DNA of 64,000 nt. Origin: an uncultured Alphaproteobacteria bacterium (GTDB lineage Bacteria > Pseudomonadota > Alphaproteobacteria > HIMB59 > GCA-002718135). The stretch lies in NCBI GenBank assembly GCA_902623255.1, contig CACNSY010000007.1:30298-94297 (forward strand). The letters are read 5' to 3'. A model generated the notes under the pieces. That model did no database searches and was not told the origin of the DNA. It saw only the letters and a list, made by a program, of their open reading frames with translations. This document shows positions 36,561-45,610 of the stretch, one piece after another (position 1 is the first letter of the stretch; every line of letters begins with the position of its first letter). The position numbers and the translations under genes are program-made.

Positions 36561-37463
36561 TTAACTTAAATTAAATTGGTCAGTTAATTGTGTTACCAAT
36601 TGATATTTGTTAGCAACATTTACTAAATCTTCTCCTTCACGAAAAGATTGCTTATCTAATTGTTTAGTGGGATCTCCTCCAGGCCATATTCGCCAACTAT
36701 CATTATCAATAACATCAGATAAAACTAATGAATTATCTGATACTTTAAAACCAAGCTCAAACTTAATATCGACTAAATGTATAGGACCATCAATCGTCTC
36801 AATAGTTTTCCATTTGTCTTCAATAAGCTCAAAACTTGGAAGAATAATTCCGTTAATAGCTATTTCTAATTCTTGATCAGATAATAATTTTTTAGTTTTC
36901 ATCAAGCTTTTGCTTGTAACGGGTTGTTTGGCCGAAAATAACTCCCATTCTTCTCCAGTTTTTACAAATGGATCCGTAAATACACCCTCTTCCCATTTTC
37001 CATCTTTTAAAAATTGTTTTCTTGCTTCACTCTCATCCATTTGAACAGGTTCTGCAACATGAGGAGGGATAACAACTGCTTGTTTATGAAATATTTCCCA
37101 AACTAAGTTTTCAAATTGATGAGGATTGCTTTTATCTTTTTCAAATTGAGTGTTTCTACTTAAATAACTTCCCCATGCATAGCGTCTTACTACAAATTCT
37201 AAAGGAAGCATATTACAGTTGTAACTTAAAAGACTATTTGGCGAATCTTGTTCAATAAATGATGTTGCAATACCTGCCTTGGTTAACATACTAAACACAT
37301 TACTTGTTTGTTTTGTCTTTTGTATTCCAATATCTTTAATTTCCTCTTTCTTCGCTGCATCCCCACCTGTTAAAAAATCTTTTGTTACAATTCGAATGAT
37401 ATTTTGATCATTTGTTTTCTCAATAATTTTTGTTTTTCCTTCAACTAAAAAAGAATTACTCAT
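36561..37463 (-). CDS. purC: SAICAR synthetase PurC (long form)
   Basis: It joins CAIR and aspartate. Conserved parts are FLVEGKTKIIEK, TKQTSNVFSMLTKAGI, LEFVVRRYAWGSYLSRN and a DIKFELG strand near the C-terminus. The 300 residues exceed the usual bacterial 235-255, with an insert in the middle (QFEKDKSNPHQFENLVWEIF to the FVKTGEEWELFSAKQ region), as seen in the longer PurC subgroup. The chosen ATG at 37463 overlaps the purD stop by 8 bp; a start six codons upstream is possible but would cut deeper into purD. Confidence 0.93.
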   Translation of the reverse strand: MSNSFLVEGKTKIIEKTNDQNIIRIVTKDFLTGGDAAKKEEIKDIGIQKTKQTSNVFSMLTKAGIATSFIEQDSPNSLLSYNCNMLPLEFVVRRYAWGSYLSRNTQFEKDKSNPHQFENLVWEIFHKQAVVIPPHVAEPVQMDESEARKQFLKDGKWEEGVFTDPFVKTGEEWELFSAKQPVTSKSLMKTKKLLSDQELEIAINGIILPSFELIEDKWKTIETIDGPIHLVDIKFELGFKVSDNSLVLSDVIDNDSWRIWPGGDPTKQLDKQSFREGEDLVNVANKYQLVTQLTDQFNLS

Positions 37464-38733
37464 CAATATATCTCCAACCAATATCTTTTCGATAATACCC
37501 TTCAGCCCAATTAATTTGATTGATTATATTGTGAATATTTTCTCTAATAGTTTTTAAATCTTTACCCGTATTAGAGATATTTAAGACGCGCCCACCATTA
37601 GATAGCCATTTGTTTTCTTTACACATTGTTCCTGCATGAAATAGATAGTCATCTGATGTTAAAGTAAGATTTTCCAAATTATTAATTGGTGTTAATTTTT
37701 TATATTCCTCTGGATAACCATGAGCAGCCATTACTACTGTCATGGCATAATCATTTTTCCACTTAATTTTTTTTATTTCATTTAAGGTGCCTACCGCTGA
37801 TGCATGAAGGAGCTCTAATAAATCTGTTTCTAATAGAGGAATAATTGCTTGTGTTTCCGGATCACCGAAACGAACGTTAATTTCGAGTAAATTTGGACCC
37901 TTATCTGTTAGAATTAATCCTGCATAAAACATTCCTTGATAATTGATGCCCTGTTCAGCAAGATGTTGAACAATAGGCTCAACAAATGTTTTGGATAATT
38001 CATTCATTTTATTTGATGAAATAGAAGGAACAGGTGTGTAGGCTCCCATACCACCAGTGTTTAACCCTTTTTCTCCTTCTAAGATTTTTTTATGATCTTG
38101 TGCTGTTGTAAGTGGCAACACAAATCCATTTTTATCAACAAGTGAAAATAAACTTACCTCTTCTCCAACTAAAAATTCTTCAATAACAACAACTGAACCA
38201 GCATCACCAAAAGAATTATCTTTAAAACATTTAATCAGTGCATCTTTTGCGTTTTCCATTGTTTGACAAATAATAACTCCTTTTCCTGCTGCTAAACCAT
38301 CAGCTTTAATAACAAGAGGATAGGATTGGTTTTGACAAAAATTCAAGGCATCATCATAGTTGTCAAATACGTCATAAGCGGCTGTTGCTATATGTAATTT
38401 TTTACAAATATCTTTTGTAAACTTTTTTGATTTTTCTAGCTCAGCTCCCATCTGATCAGGGCCAAAGACTAAAATAGAGTTGTTCATTAAAAGGTTGGAT
38501 AATCCTTTAGTTAAAGGTAGTTCTGGACCTATCACCACGAGATCAATTTTATTTTCTAGACAAAAATGAAGAATAGCATCATGATCATTAACATCTATAA
38601 AAATCGAAGAAGCAATCTCACTGATACTATCACTTCCAGGAATACAATATAAATTAGAACAATTAGGAGATTGTTTTATGCCATAACATAATGCGTGCTC
38701 TCTTCCACCATTACCAATGACAAGAACGTTCAT
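37456..38733 (-). CDS. purD: Phosphoribosylamine-glycine ligase PurD
   Basis: An ATP-grasp ligase making GAR. The start MNVLVIGNGGREHALCYGI, the VIKADGLAAGKGVI nucleotide loop, GGMGAYTPVP and INVRFGDPETQAI are diagnostic. The 425 residues are normal. It lies 20 bp downstream of purF and overlaps purC. Confidence 0.97.
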   Translation of the reverse strand: MNVLVIGNGGREHALCYGIKQSPNCSNLYCIPGSDSISEIASSIFIDVNDHDAILHFCLENKIDLVVIGPELPLTKGLSNLLMNNSILVFGPDQMGAELEKSKKFTKDICKKLHIATAAYDVFDNYDDALNFCQNQSYPLVIKADGLAAGKGVIICQTMENAKDALIKCFKDNSFGDAGSVVVIEEFLVGEEVSLFSLVDKNGFVLPLTTAQDHKKILEGEKGLNTGGMGAYTPVPSISSNKMNELSKTFVEPIVQHLAEQGINYQGMFYAGLILTDKGPNLLEINVRFGDPETQAIIPLLETDLLELLHASAVGTLNEIKKIKWKNDYAMTVVMAAHGYPEEYKKLTPINNLENLTLTSDDYLFHAGTMCKENKWLSNGGRVLNISNTGKDLKTIRENIHNIINQINWAEGYYRKDIGWRYIDE

Positions 38734-38753
38734 GAAAAAAAATAACTCATTAA

Positions 38754-40241
38754 TTAGTTATTTGAAGCAAGGCTTAAAAATGATAGTTTTTTTAAGCTTT
38801 CGTCATTCAAGTAATCTAAAGGTCTGACTGGGTACTCTCCTGTAAAATAATGATCAGTGAATTGAGGGTTATCATTATTTCTATATTCATAACCAAGAGC
38901 TTGATACAGACCATCTAATGATAAAAATTTTAACGATTTAGCTCCAATATATTTGCACATTTCCTCTAAATTTTTATTTGCAGCCAATAATTCTTCTTGG
39001 GTTGGAGTATCGACTCCGTAAAAATCTGGATATTTAATTGCAGGTGAAGCAATACGCATATGGACTTCTTTTGCTCCAAAATCATAGAGCATTTTTATTA
39101 TCTTAGTGGATGTTGTTCCTCGAACTAATGAATCGTCAATTAAAACAACTTTCTTATTTTTAATAGAACTTTGGTTAGGATTTAATTTTAACTTTACACC
39201 TAAACTTCTAATTTGCTGAGTTGGCTCAATAAATGTTCTACCCACATAATGATTTCGTATTAATCCTAACTCAAAAGGAATACCAGACTCTTGACTAAAA
39301 CCAAGCGCAGCAGGAACACCAGAGTCTGGAACTGGTACGACTACATCAGGTTTTATATCGGTTTCTTTAGCTAAGTATGTGCCTAAATTTTTTCTATATT
39401 CATAGGCGGTTTTATTTTTTAAAATACTATCTGGCCGCGAAAAATAAATATATTCAAATACACATGGTTTGATTTGTTTTTTTGGAAAGGGTCTTCTACT
39501 TTCAACTTTATTATCTTTAATAACTACAACTTCACCATTTTCAATTTCACGGATAAATTTTGCACCTATAATATCTAAAGCACAAGTTTCAGAGGCAAGG
39601 ATAAATGCATTTTTAAATTTACCTAAAACAAGTGGGCGAATACCTAATGGATCTCTTGCACCAATCAACGTACCATTAGCAATAATTGATAAAGCATAAC
39701 CACCTTGAATTTGCATTAAAGCATCAATAATTTTATTTAAAATATCTTTCTTTTTTGAACGAGCTACAAGTTGAACAATTGTTTCAGTATCAGATGTTGT
39801 TTGAAATATTGCACCTTCTCTTACCATTTGCTCTCTTAAAAGGAGTGCATTGGTTAGATTACCATTATGAGCAATACTAATAGCACCACCATGAAGGTCA
39901 GCATAAAAAGGTTGTATATTTCTTATTGTTTCACCGCCTGTGGTTGAATAACGATTGTGCCCTATTGCAATTTTTCCCTTTAACTTTTCTAATGAGTGTT
40001 TCTTCGTAAAATTATCTCCAACTAATCCAAATTTTCTTTCTGAGTGATAGGAGTTGCCATCATAACTGACAATTCCACAACCTTCTTGACCACGATGTTG
40101 CAACGCATGCAAACCAAGAGCTGTTAAAGCTGCAGCATCTTTGGTTCCACTTATTCCAAAAACACCACACTCCTCATTAAATCTGGGAACATGAGATTGC
40201 CTTATCTCAAATTTTTTTAGGAAATTTAATCGATTTTTCAT
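38754..40241 (-). CDS. purF: Amidophosphoribosyltransferase PurF
   Basis: First committed step of purine synthesis: PRPP plus glutamine to phosphoribosylamine. The class II glutaminase Cys is C25 in EECGVFGISG, after a 24-residue leader that must be removed. GHNRYSTTG, the PRPP loop VVLIDDSLVRGTTS and VPVPDSGVPAALGF are present. Unlike Bacillus-type enzymes, the cluster-ligand positions are not Cys (for example KYPDFYGVD in place of a Cys before FYG), so no iron-sulfur cluster is expected. It starts one base after the purN stop. Confidence 0.96.
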   Translation of the reverse strand: MKNRLNFLKKFEIRQSHVPRFNEECGVFGISGTKDAAALTALGLHALQHRGQEGCGIVSYDGNSYHSERKFGLVGDNFTKKHSLEKLKGKIAIGHNRYSTTGGETIRNIQPFYADLHGGAISIAHNGNLTNALLLREQMVREGAIFQTTSDTETIVQLVARSKKKDILNKIIDALMQIQGGYALSIIANGTLIGARDPLGIRPLVLGKFKNAFILASETCALDIIGAKFIREIENGEVVVIKDNKVESRRPFPKKQIKPCVFEYIYFSRPDSILKNKTAYEYRKNLGTYLAKETDIKPDVVVPVPDSGVPAALGFSQESGIPFELGLIRNHYVGRTFIEPTQQIRSLGVKLKLNPNQSSIKNKKVVLIDDSLVRGTTSTKIIKMLYDFGAKEVHMRIASPAIKYPDFYGVDTPTQEELLAANKNLEEMCKYIGAKSLKFLSLDGLYQALGYEYRNNDNPQFTDHYFTGEYPVRPLDYLNDESLKKLSFLSLASNN

Positions 40242-40242
40242 C

Positions 40243-40812
40243 TTACTGTTGTCTTGTTAAAAGTGTTTTTGCAACCATCTGTAATGCTCTTGGATAAACC
40301 TTATGCTCTTCTATCAATATTTTCTTTGAGAGTGATTCGGTATTATCTTTCTTCAAAATCTTTACTTTTTTTTGCAAAATAATCTTTCCAGAGTCAATTT
40401 TAGCGCTTACGTAATGAACACTACAACCAGAATAGCTCGCTTTAGCCTTTATGGCCTGATCCTGAGCATTTAAGCCTTTGAAAGCTGGAAGATAAGATGG
40501 ATGAATATTGATTAATCGCGATCGCCACTGCCTTACAAATTTTGATTCTAAAACTTGCATAAAACCAGCCAAACAAATGATATCTATATTTTTTAGATAC
40601 TTCATGACTTTATTTTCAAAATTTTTTCTTGGAATAAAATGTATGAATGGAATTTTATTTTTTTTGGCAATAGTTAAACCTTTTGCTTTGGAGTTATTAG
40701 AGACAACTAATTGAACCTCTACTAAACTTTGTTTTGTAAATGATGATTGTATTAGTGATTCTAAATTGGAACCTCTTCCCGATATGAAAATAGCAACTTG
40801 TAATTTTTTCAA
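40243..40812 (-). CDS. purN: Phosphoribosylglycinamide formyltransferase PurN
   Basis: It transfers a formyl group from 10-formyl-THF to GAR. Visible motifs are FISGRGSNLESLI (9-21), CLAGFMQVL and the catalytic Asn/His in INIHPSYLPAFKGL, with HYVSAKIDSGKII following. The 189 residues are typical. Its ATG overlaps the purM stop by 4 bp, the usual purM-purN coupling. Confidence 0.95.
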   Translation of the reverse strand: MKKLQVAIFISGRGSNLESLIQSSFTKQSLVEVQLVVSNNSKAKGLTIAKKNKIPFIHFIPRKNFENKVMKYLKNIDIICLAGFMQVLESKFVRQWRSRLINIHPSYLPAFKGLNAQDQAIKAKASYSGCSVHYVSAKIDSGKIILQKKVKILKKDNTESLSKKILIEEHKVYPRALQMVAKTLLTRQQ

Positions 40813-41843
40813 CTAAATGTGCACCTTGATGATTTGTTAACTTCTATTTTCCCAATTTCAAAAATATCTAAATTTTCATCTTTTATTAATTGTTCAAATT
40901 CTTTGTAATTATTTTTTGAAATAGTCATTATCAAACCTAATCCACAATTAAAGGTTTTCAACATTTCTTCATCTGAAATGTTAGCTAAACTTTGAAACCA
41001 TTGAAAAATTTCTTCATCACAAATAAATTTTTTATCAATCCTTGCTGATAAATTTTCAGATAGCATTCTTGGTGCATTACCAATAATACCTCCACCTGTT
41101 ATATGTGAAATACCGTTGATAAGATTTGTTGTTAAAATTTTTTTTAAAAAAGGAAAATATAATTTTGTTGGAGCCATTAAGGCTGCTGCATTTGTTTGAT
41201 AAGATGATTTAAATTCTGTTTCTTTATGTAGATCTATATTTTTATCTTTCAAAACTTTTCTAATGAGAGAATATCCATTTGAATGAAAGCCCGAAGATCT
41301 AATCCCATATAGAAGATCATCTTCTTTCATGACATCTCTTTTAGGTAGAATTTTTTTTCTCTCAACTGCACCAACACAAAATCCAGCAAAATCAAAATCA
41401 TCTTTTTTATAGAGCCCAGGCATCTCTGCTGTTTCACCACCAATAAGAGAACAATTATTTATCTTACAAGCTTCAGTGATGCTTTTCATAATTTTTAAAA
41501 AAGAATTTTTATCAATCTTGGAAGAAGCATAGTAATCTAAAAAAAATAGTGGCTCTGCCCCATGACAAAGAATATCATTAAGGCACATACCAACCAGATC
41601 ATGACCCAAACCATCTAAAATGTCAGTTTCAATCCCTAGTAATATTTTTGTCCCTATGCCATCTGTGCCAGAGACCAATAAAGGATCTTCATATCCACAA
41701 TTTTTAAGATCAAAAATGCCACCAAATCCGCCAATTTTATCAAAATTTCCGTTTCTGTTTGTTGATTTGCTTAGCTCAGAAATATCTTCAACAAGGGCAT
41801 CTGTATTTTCTATATCAACACCTGCTTCTTTATATGTTGTCAT
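40809..41843 (-). CDS. purM: Phosphoribosylformylglycinamidine cyclo-ligase PurM (AIR synthetase)
   Basis: It closes the imidazole ring with ATP. The protein has TYKEAGVDIENTDALVEDI at the start, GGFGGIFDL, VSGTDGIGTK, VGMCLNDILCHGAEPLFFLDY, GGETAEMPG and ISHITGGGIIGNAPR. The 344 residues are normal. It is the first gene of the minus-strand purMNFDC run and diverges from purL across 73 bp that must hold both promoters. Confidence 0.96.
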   Translation of the reverse strand: MTTYKEAGVDIENTDALVEDISELSKSTNRNGNFDKIGGFGGIFDLKNCGYEDPLLVSGTDGIGTKILLGIETDILDGLGHDLVGMCLNDILCHGAEPLFFLDYYASSKIDKNSFLKIMKSITEACKINNCSLIGGETAEMPGLYKKDDFDFAGFCVGAVERKKILPKRDVMKEDDLLYGIRSSGFHSNGYSLIRKVLKDKNIDLHKETEFKSSYQTNAAALMAPTKLYFPFLKKILTTNLINGISHITGGGIIGNAPRMLSENLSARIDKKFICDEEIFQWFQSLANISDEEMLKTFNCGLGLIMTISKNNYKEFEQLIKDENLDIFEIGKIEVNKSSRCTFS

Positions 41844-41916
41844 ATTTAATTAGTTTTAAACGAATCGTTAACGAGTAAACTATTAATATAGTAAATTAAG
41901 TTGATTCGTACTCATA
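41844..41916. promoter_or_regulatory. purM / purL divergent promoter region with two GANTC sites
   Basis: These 73 bp are the only DNA available to start both purine transcripts. GAATC lies at 41862-41866 and GATTC at 41903-41907, 41 bp apart and flanking an AT-rich centre. ACGAATCGTTAACGAG has partial dyad symmetry. No known purine operator or riboswitch is recognisable. Confidence 0.45.
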
Positions 41917-44847
41917 ATGACAAATACAATTCAAATTCTCTCCATTGAGAAGACAGGGAAAGAAAGTTCACTACAAAAAGAACACAATAATAAATCCATC
42001 AAAATTATAGATGGATATTTCTTTTCGAGAAATCTTGATGATCAAAAGTTTACTAAAATAAGTAAACTTATTTCTAATGACGTTTCTCAAACAATATTAA
42101 CAAAAAAAAATGTAAAAAAGGTTTTATCTAGTTATAGTAATTTTAACTGGGTTGTAGAAATAAAATTTTTACCAGGTGTAACTGATAATATTGCTACAAC
42201 TGTAAAAGAGGTAATCAAAGATAATCTTAAAAGTAGTTTTAGAAGCTTTGAACTTGGTTCAACAAAAATTATTTTAATAAAAGGAAGAAAAGAAGATATT
42301 ACAAAAATATCTAAAAATGAAGCAAATCCCTTAATTCAAACAATTAAGATTTATCCATTTAAACAATATTTAAATAATTTTAAAAAAAATCAATTTAAAA
42401 TAGAAAAGGTAAAATTACCGAAAAAAAAATATAGTAAAAAAGAAATTAATTTAGATATTTCTGATCATCAACTCAGTCTTATTGGTAAACTTGGTATTGA
42501 AGAAAATGATAAATCTAGAAGAGGAACACTTGGCTTAGATCTAGAATCTTTAAAAGTCATAAGAAATTATTTTTCCACTATAAAACGTAAACCAACAGAT
42601 GTAGAAATTGAAACATTAGCACAGACGTGGTCCGAGCACTGTAAACACAAAATATTTTCAGCTAAGATTGATGATATTCAAGAAGGTATATTTAAAAAAT
42701 ACATTAAAGGCGCTACTGAAAAAATTATTCAATTAAGAAAAGATAATTTTTGTGTTTCTCTTTTTACAGATAACGCAGGTGGAATAGAATTTAATAAAGA
42801 TTGGATTATTTGTCATAAAGTTGAAACACATAATACACCTTCAGCCTTAGATCCATTTGGTGGTGCAATCACTGGAATTGTTGGTGTTAATAGGGATTGT
42901 CTTGGATTTGGAAAAGGGGCAAAACCTATAGCAAATACGTATGCATATTATTTAGCAAACCCGAATAAAAATTATCAATTGTATCGTCAAAAAAATAATA
43001 AGGATCCAATGCTTCCAGCAAATTTTATTGCGAAGGGTATTATCAGTGGTGTTAGAGTTGGGGGAAATTGTTCAGGTATTCCTACTCCTCAAGGTAATGT
43101 ATATTTTGATGACCGGTTTGCAGGAAAGCCTCTTGTATTTTGTGGAACAGTTGGGATTATTCCAAAAAAAATTAAAGGAAAATTATCGCATAAGAAGAAA
43201 GCTAATCCAGGGGATATCATACTAATGGCTGGAGGCAGAGTAGGAAAAGATGGTATTCACGGTGCAACATTTTCATCGGAGGAATTAGATCCTAATAGTC
43301 CAGTTTCTGCAGTACAAATTGGTGATCCTATAACACAAAAGAAAATGTCTGATGTCATCATTAGAGAATTGCGTGATGAAAATCTTTACTCGAGCATAAC
43401 AGATAATGGAGCAGGAGGATTATCATCATCAATAGGAGAAATGGCAAAAGAGAGTGGTGGTTTTATAGTTAATCTTGAAAAAGTTCCTCTCAAATATAAT
43501 GGATTATATCCTTGGGAGATTTGGGTTTCTGAATCGCAAGAAAGAATGACACTAGCAGTACCTCCAGCGAACGTAAAAAAAGTTATAAATAGATTTAATG
43601 CTAGAGGTGTGGAAGCAACAATAATTGGTAAGTTTATTAAAAAAGAAAAAGCCATAGTAAAATACAATAAAACTGAAATTCTCAATTTAGATATGGAATT
43701 TCTTCATGAAGGTTATCCAAAATTAAATTTAAAAACATCTTTTCCAAAAATTAAAAAAGAAAAGAAAAAAATAATTAAGAAAAATTCTTTGATAGTTAAA
43801 CTACATAAACTTCTCTCTAGTCCAAATATTGTATCAAAAGAATTTATAGCAACCCAATATGATCACGAAGTACAATCTACCTCTATTATAAAACCATTAC
43901 AAGGCGAAGGCAGAGTTTTTGGAAATGCTACTGCTATTAAACCCCTATTTGATGATGAAAAATCAATAGCTCTTTCTCAAGCTGCATATCCTCAGTACGC
44001 CGAAACAAATTCTTATGATATGGCTGGGTGCTCTATTGATACAGCATATAAAAATTTAATTGTAAGTGGTGCCAACTCAAAAAAAATTGCAATTCTTGAT
44101 AACTTTTGTTGGTGCAGCTCGGATGAACCTGATCGCTTATATCAATTGAAAGAAGCAGCAAAAGCTTGTTATGATTATGCAGTTGCATACCAAACACCTT
44201 TTATTTCAGGAAAAGATAGTATGTTTAATGATTTTAAAGGTTTTGATAAAACTGGAAAATCAGTAAAAATTTCAATACCTCCAACATTGCTGATTTCTTC
44301 TATTGGAGTGGTAGATAAAATTTCCCACTTAACAAAAATGACACCCGATGATGGTGATATACTTTTAGTATTAGGAAATACCCGTAATGAATTACAGGAT
44401 AGTGTTTATTCCAAAATTATAGGTTATGAAAAATCAAAAAATCCAGTTGTAAATAGCAAGGATGCACTTCGCACATATAGAAATTTTGAAAAAGCAAATA
44501 AACTAGGAATTATAAATTCTGCAATTGGAATAGATTTGGGTGGAATTGGAATTGCAGTTACAAAGATGGCAATTTCTTCAAAGAAAGGTTTAACCATTGA
44601 TTTAAAACTAAAAAATAAAATCTCAGTTGACCAATTTTTATTTTCTGAATCACAAAGTAGAATTCTTGTTTCCATGAAAAAAAATAAGTTAGCTAATTTT
44701 AAAAAAATATTTAAAGGTTCTGATTATACAATTATTGGCAAATGTACGGGCTTAGATATAGTTGAGTTTAAAGATAACAAAAAAATTATTAGAGGTAAAA
44801 TTTCAGATTTTGCTAAGTCATACAAAAAAAATATTAAAGGGTTATGA
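41917..44847 (+). CDS. purL: Phosphoribosylformylglycinamidine synthase, long PurL with PurS-like N-terminus
   Basis: It makes FGAM from FGAR, ATP and ammonia from PurQ. From about residue 180 the PurL linker and catalytic domains appear: RRGTLGLDLESL, AQTWSEHCKHKIFSAKID (about 239-256), KVETHNTPSALDPFGGA, RVGKDGIHGATFSSEEL and ITDNGAGGLSSSIGEM. A second half has YPQYAETNSYDMAGCSID and SGKDSMF. The first 170 residues hold PurS-like strands (VVEIKFLPGVTDNIATTV). The length is 976, against about 740 for the usual alphaproteobacterial PurL with a separate PurS. No purS gene is seen. It overlaps purQ by 4 bp. Confidence 0.94.
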   Translation: MTNTIQILSIEKTGKESSLQKEHNNKSIKIIDGYFFSRNLDDQKFTKISKLISNDVSQTILTKKNVKKVLSSYSNFNWVVEIKFLPGVTDNIATTVKEVIKDNLKSSFRSFELGSTKIILIKGRKEDITKISKNEANPLIQTIKIYPFKQYLNNFKKNQFKIEKVKLPKKKYSKKEINLDISDHQLSLIGKLGIEENDKSRRGTLGLDLESLKVIRNYFSTIKRKPTDVEIETLAQTWSEHCKHKIFSAKIDDIQEGIFKKYIKGATEKIIQLRKDNFCVSLFTDNAGGIEFNKDWIICHKVETHNTPSALDPFGGAITGIVGVNRDCLGFGKGAKPIANTYAYYLANPNKNYQLYRQKNNKDPMLPANFIAKGIISGVRVGGNCSGIPTPQGNVYFDDRFAGKPLVFCGTVGIIPKKIKGKLSHKKKANPGDIILMAGGRVGKDGIHGATFSSEELDPNSPVSAVQIGDPITQKKMSDVIIRELRDENLYSSITDNGAGGLSSSIGEMAKESGGFIVNLEKVPLKYNGLYPWEIWVSESQERMTLAVPPANVKKVINRFNARGVEATIIGKFIKKEKAIVKYNKTEILNLDMEFLHEGYPKLNLKTSFPKIKKEKKKIIKKNSLIVKLHKLLSSPNIVSKEFIATQYDHEVQSTSIIKPLQGEGRVFGNATAIKPLFDDEKSIALSQAAYPQYAETNSYDMAGCSIDTAYKNLIVSGANSKKIAILDNFCWCSSDEPDRLYQLKEAAKACYDYAVAYQTPFISGKDSMFNDFKGFDKTGKSVKISIPPTLLISSIGVVDKISHLTKMTPDDGDILLVLGNTRNELQDSVYSKIIGYEKSKNPVVNSKDALRTYRNFEKANKLGIINSAIGIDLGGIGIAVTKMAISSKKGLTIDLKLKNKISVDQFLFSESQSRILVSMKKNKLANFKKIFKGSDYTIIGKCTGLDIVEFKDNKKIIRGKISDFAKSYKKNIKGL

Positions 44848-45608
44848 ACGTATTAGTCTTATCAGGTTATGGCATTAATTGTGAAAATGAAACACTACAT
44901 GCATTTGAAGTAGTAGGCTTTAAAGGAAAAATTGTTCATATTAATGATCTAATACAAAATCCTAAACAACTTAATAACTATCAAGTATTCGCTATACCTG
45001 GGGGTTTTTCGTACGGCGATGATACAGGTTCAGGAAATGCAATGGCGAAAAAAATTCTGACCAATTTGTATGATCAACTAATAGATTTTTCATTAAAAGA
45101 TAAATTAATTATAGGCATTTGTAATGGATGCCAGATATTAATTAATCTTGGGTTAGTTCCAAGTCTAAATAAAAAAGATCCAGAAGTTGCAATGATTGAA
45201 AATAAATCTGGGAGCTATGAGTGTCGATGGGTTGATGTAAAAGTAAATAATAATAAATCACCATGGCTAAAAAATATTAGTATCTTGAACTTGCCTGTCG
45301 CCCATCAAGAGGGGCAATTCATGATACCTATTAATCTACTTAAAAGTATCAAAGCTAATAACCTTATTGGGTTACAATACATTAATAACCATAAAAAATT
45401 AGCAAAAGGTCAATTTCCCTTTAATCCTAATGGATCTAAAGATGATATAGCTGCGTTAACAAATCAAAATGGGAATGTTCTTGCAATGATGCCTCACCCA
45501 GAAAGAGCATTTTATCATTATCATGTTCCTAATTGGCAAAACAATACTTCTAAAAAATTCGGTGATGGATATAAAATTTTTATGAACGCAAAAAAATTCT
45601 TTGCATAA
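44844..45608 (+). CDS. purQ: Phosphoribosylformylglycinamidine synthase glutaminase subunit PurQ
   Basis: A class I glutaminase that feeds ammonia to PurL. The nucleophile is in GICNGCQILINLG (second Cys after GICNG), with the His/Glu pair in MMPHPERAF, and the start MNVLVLSGYGINCENET is typical. At 254 residues it is longer than the usual 220-residue alphaproteobacterial PurQ and looks like the form that partners long PurL proteins. It converges with mutY, 2 bp apart. Confidence 0.94.
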   Translation: MNVLVLSGYGINCENETLHAFEVVGFKGKIVHINDLIQNPKQLNNYQVFAIPGGFSYGDDTGSGNAMAKKILTNLYDQLIDFSLKDKLIIGICNGCQILINLGLVPSLNKKDPEVAMIENKSGSYECRWVDVKVNNNKSPWLKNISILNLPVAHQEGQFMIPINLLKSIKANNLIGLQYINNHKKLAKGQFPFNPNGSKDDIAALTNQNGNVLAMMPHPERAFYHYHVPNWQNNTSKKFGDGYKIFMNAKKFFA

Positions 45609-45610
45609 AT

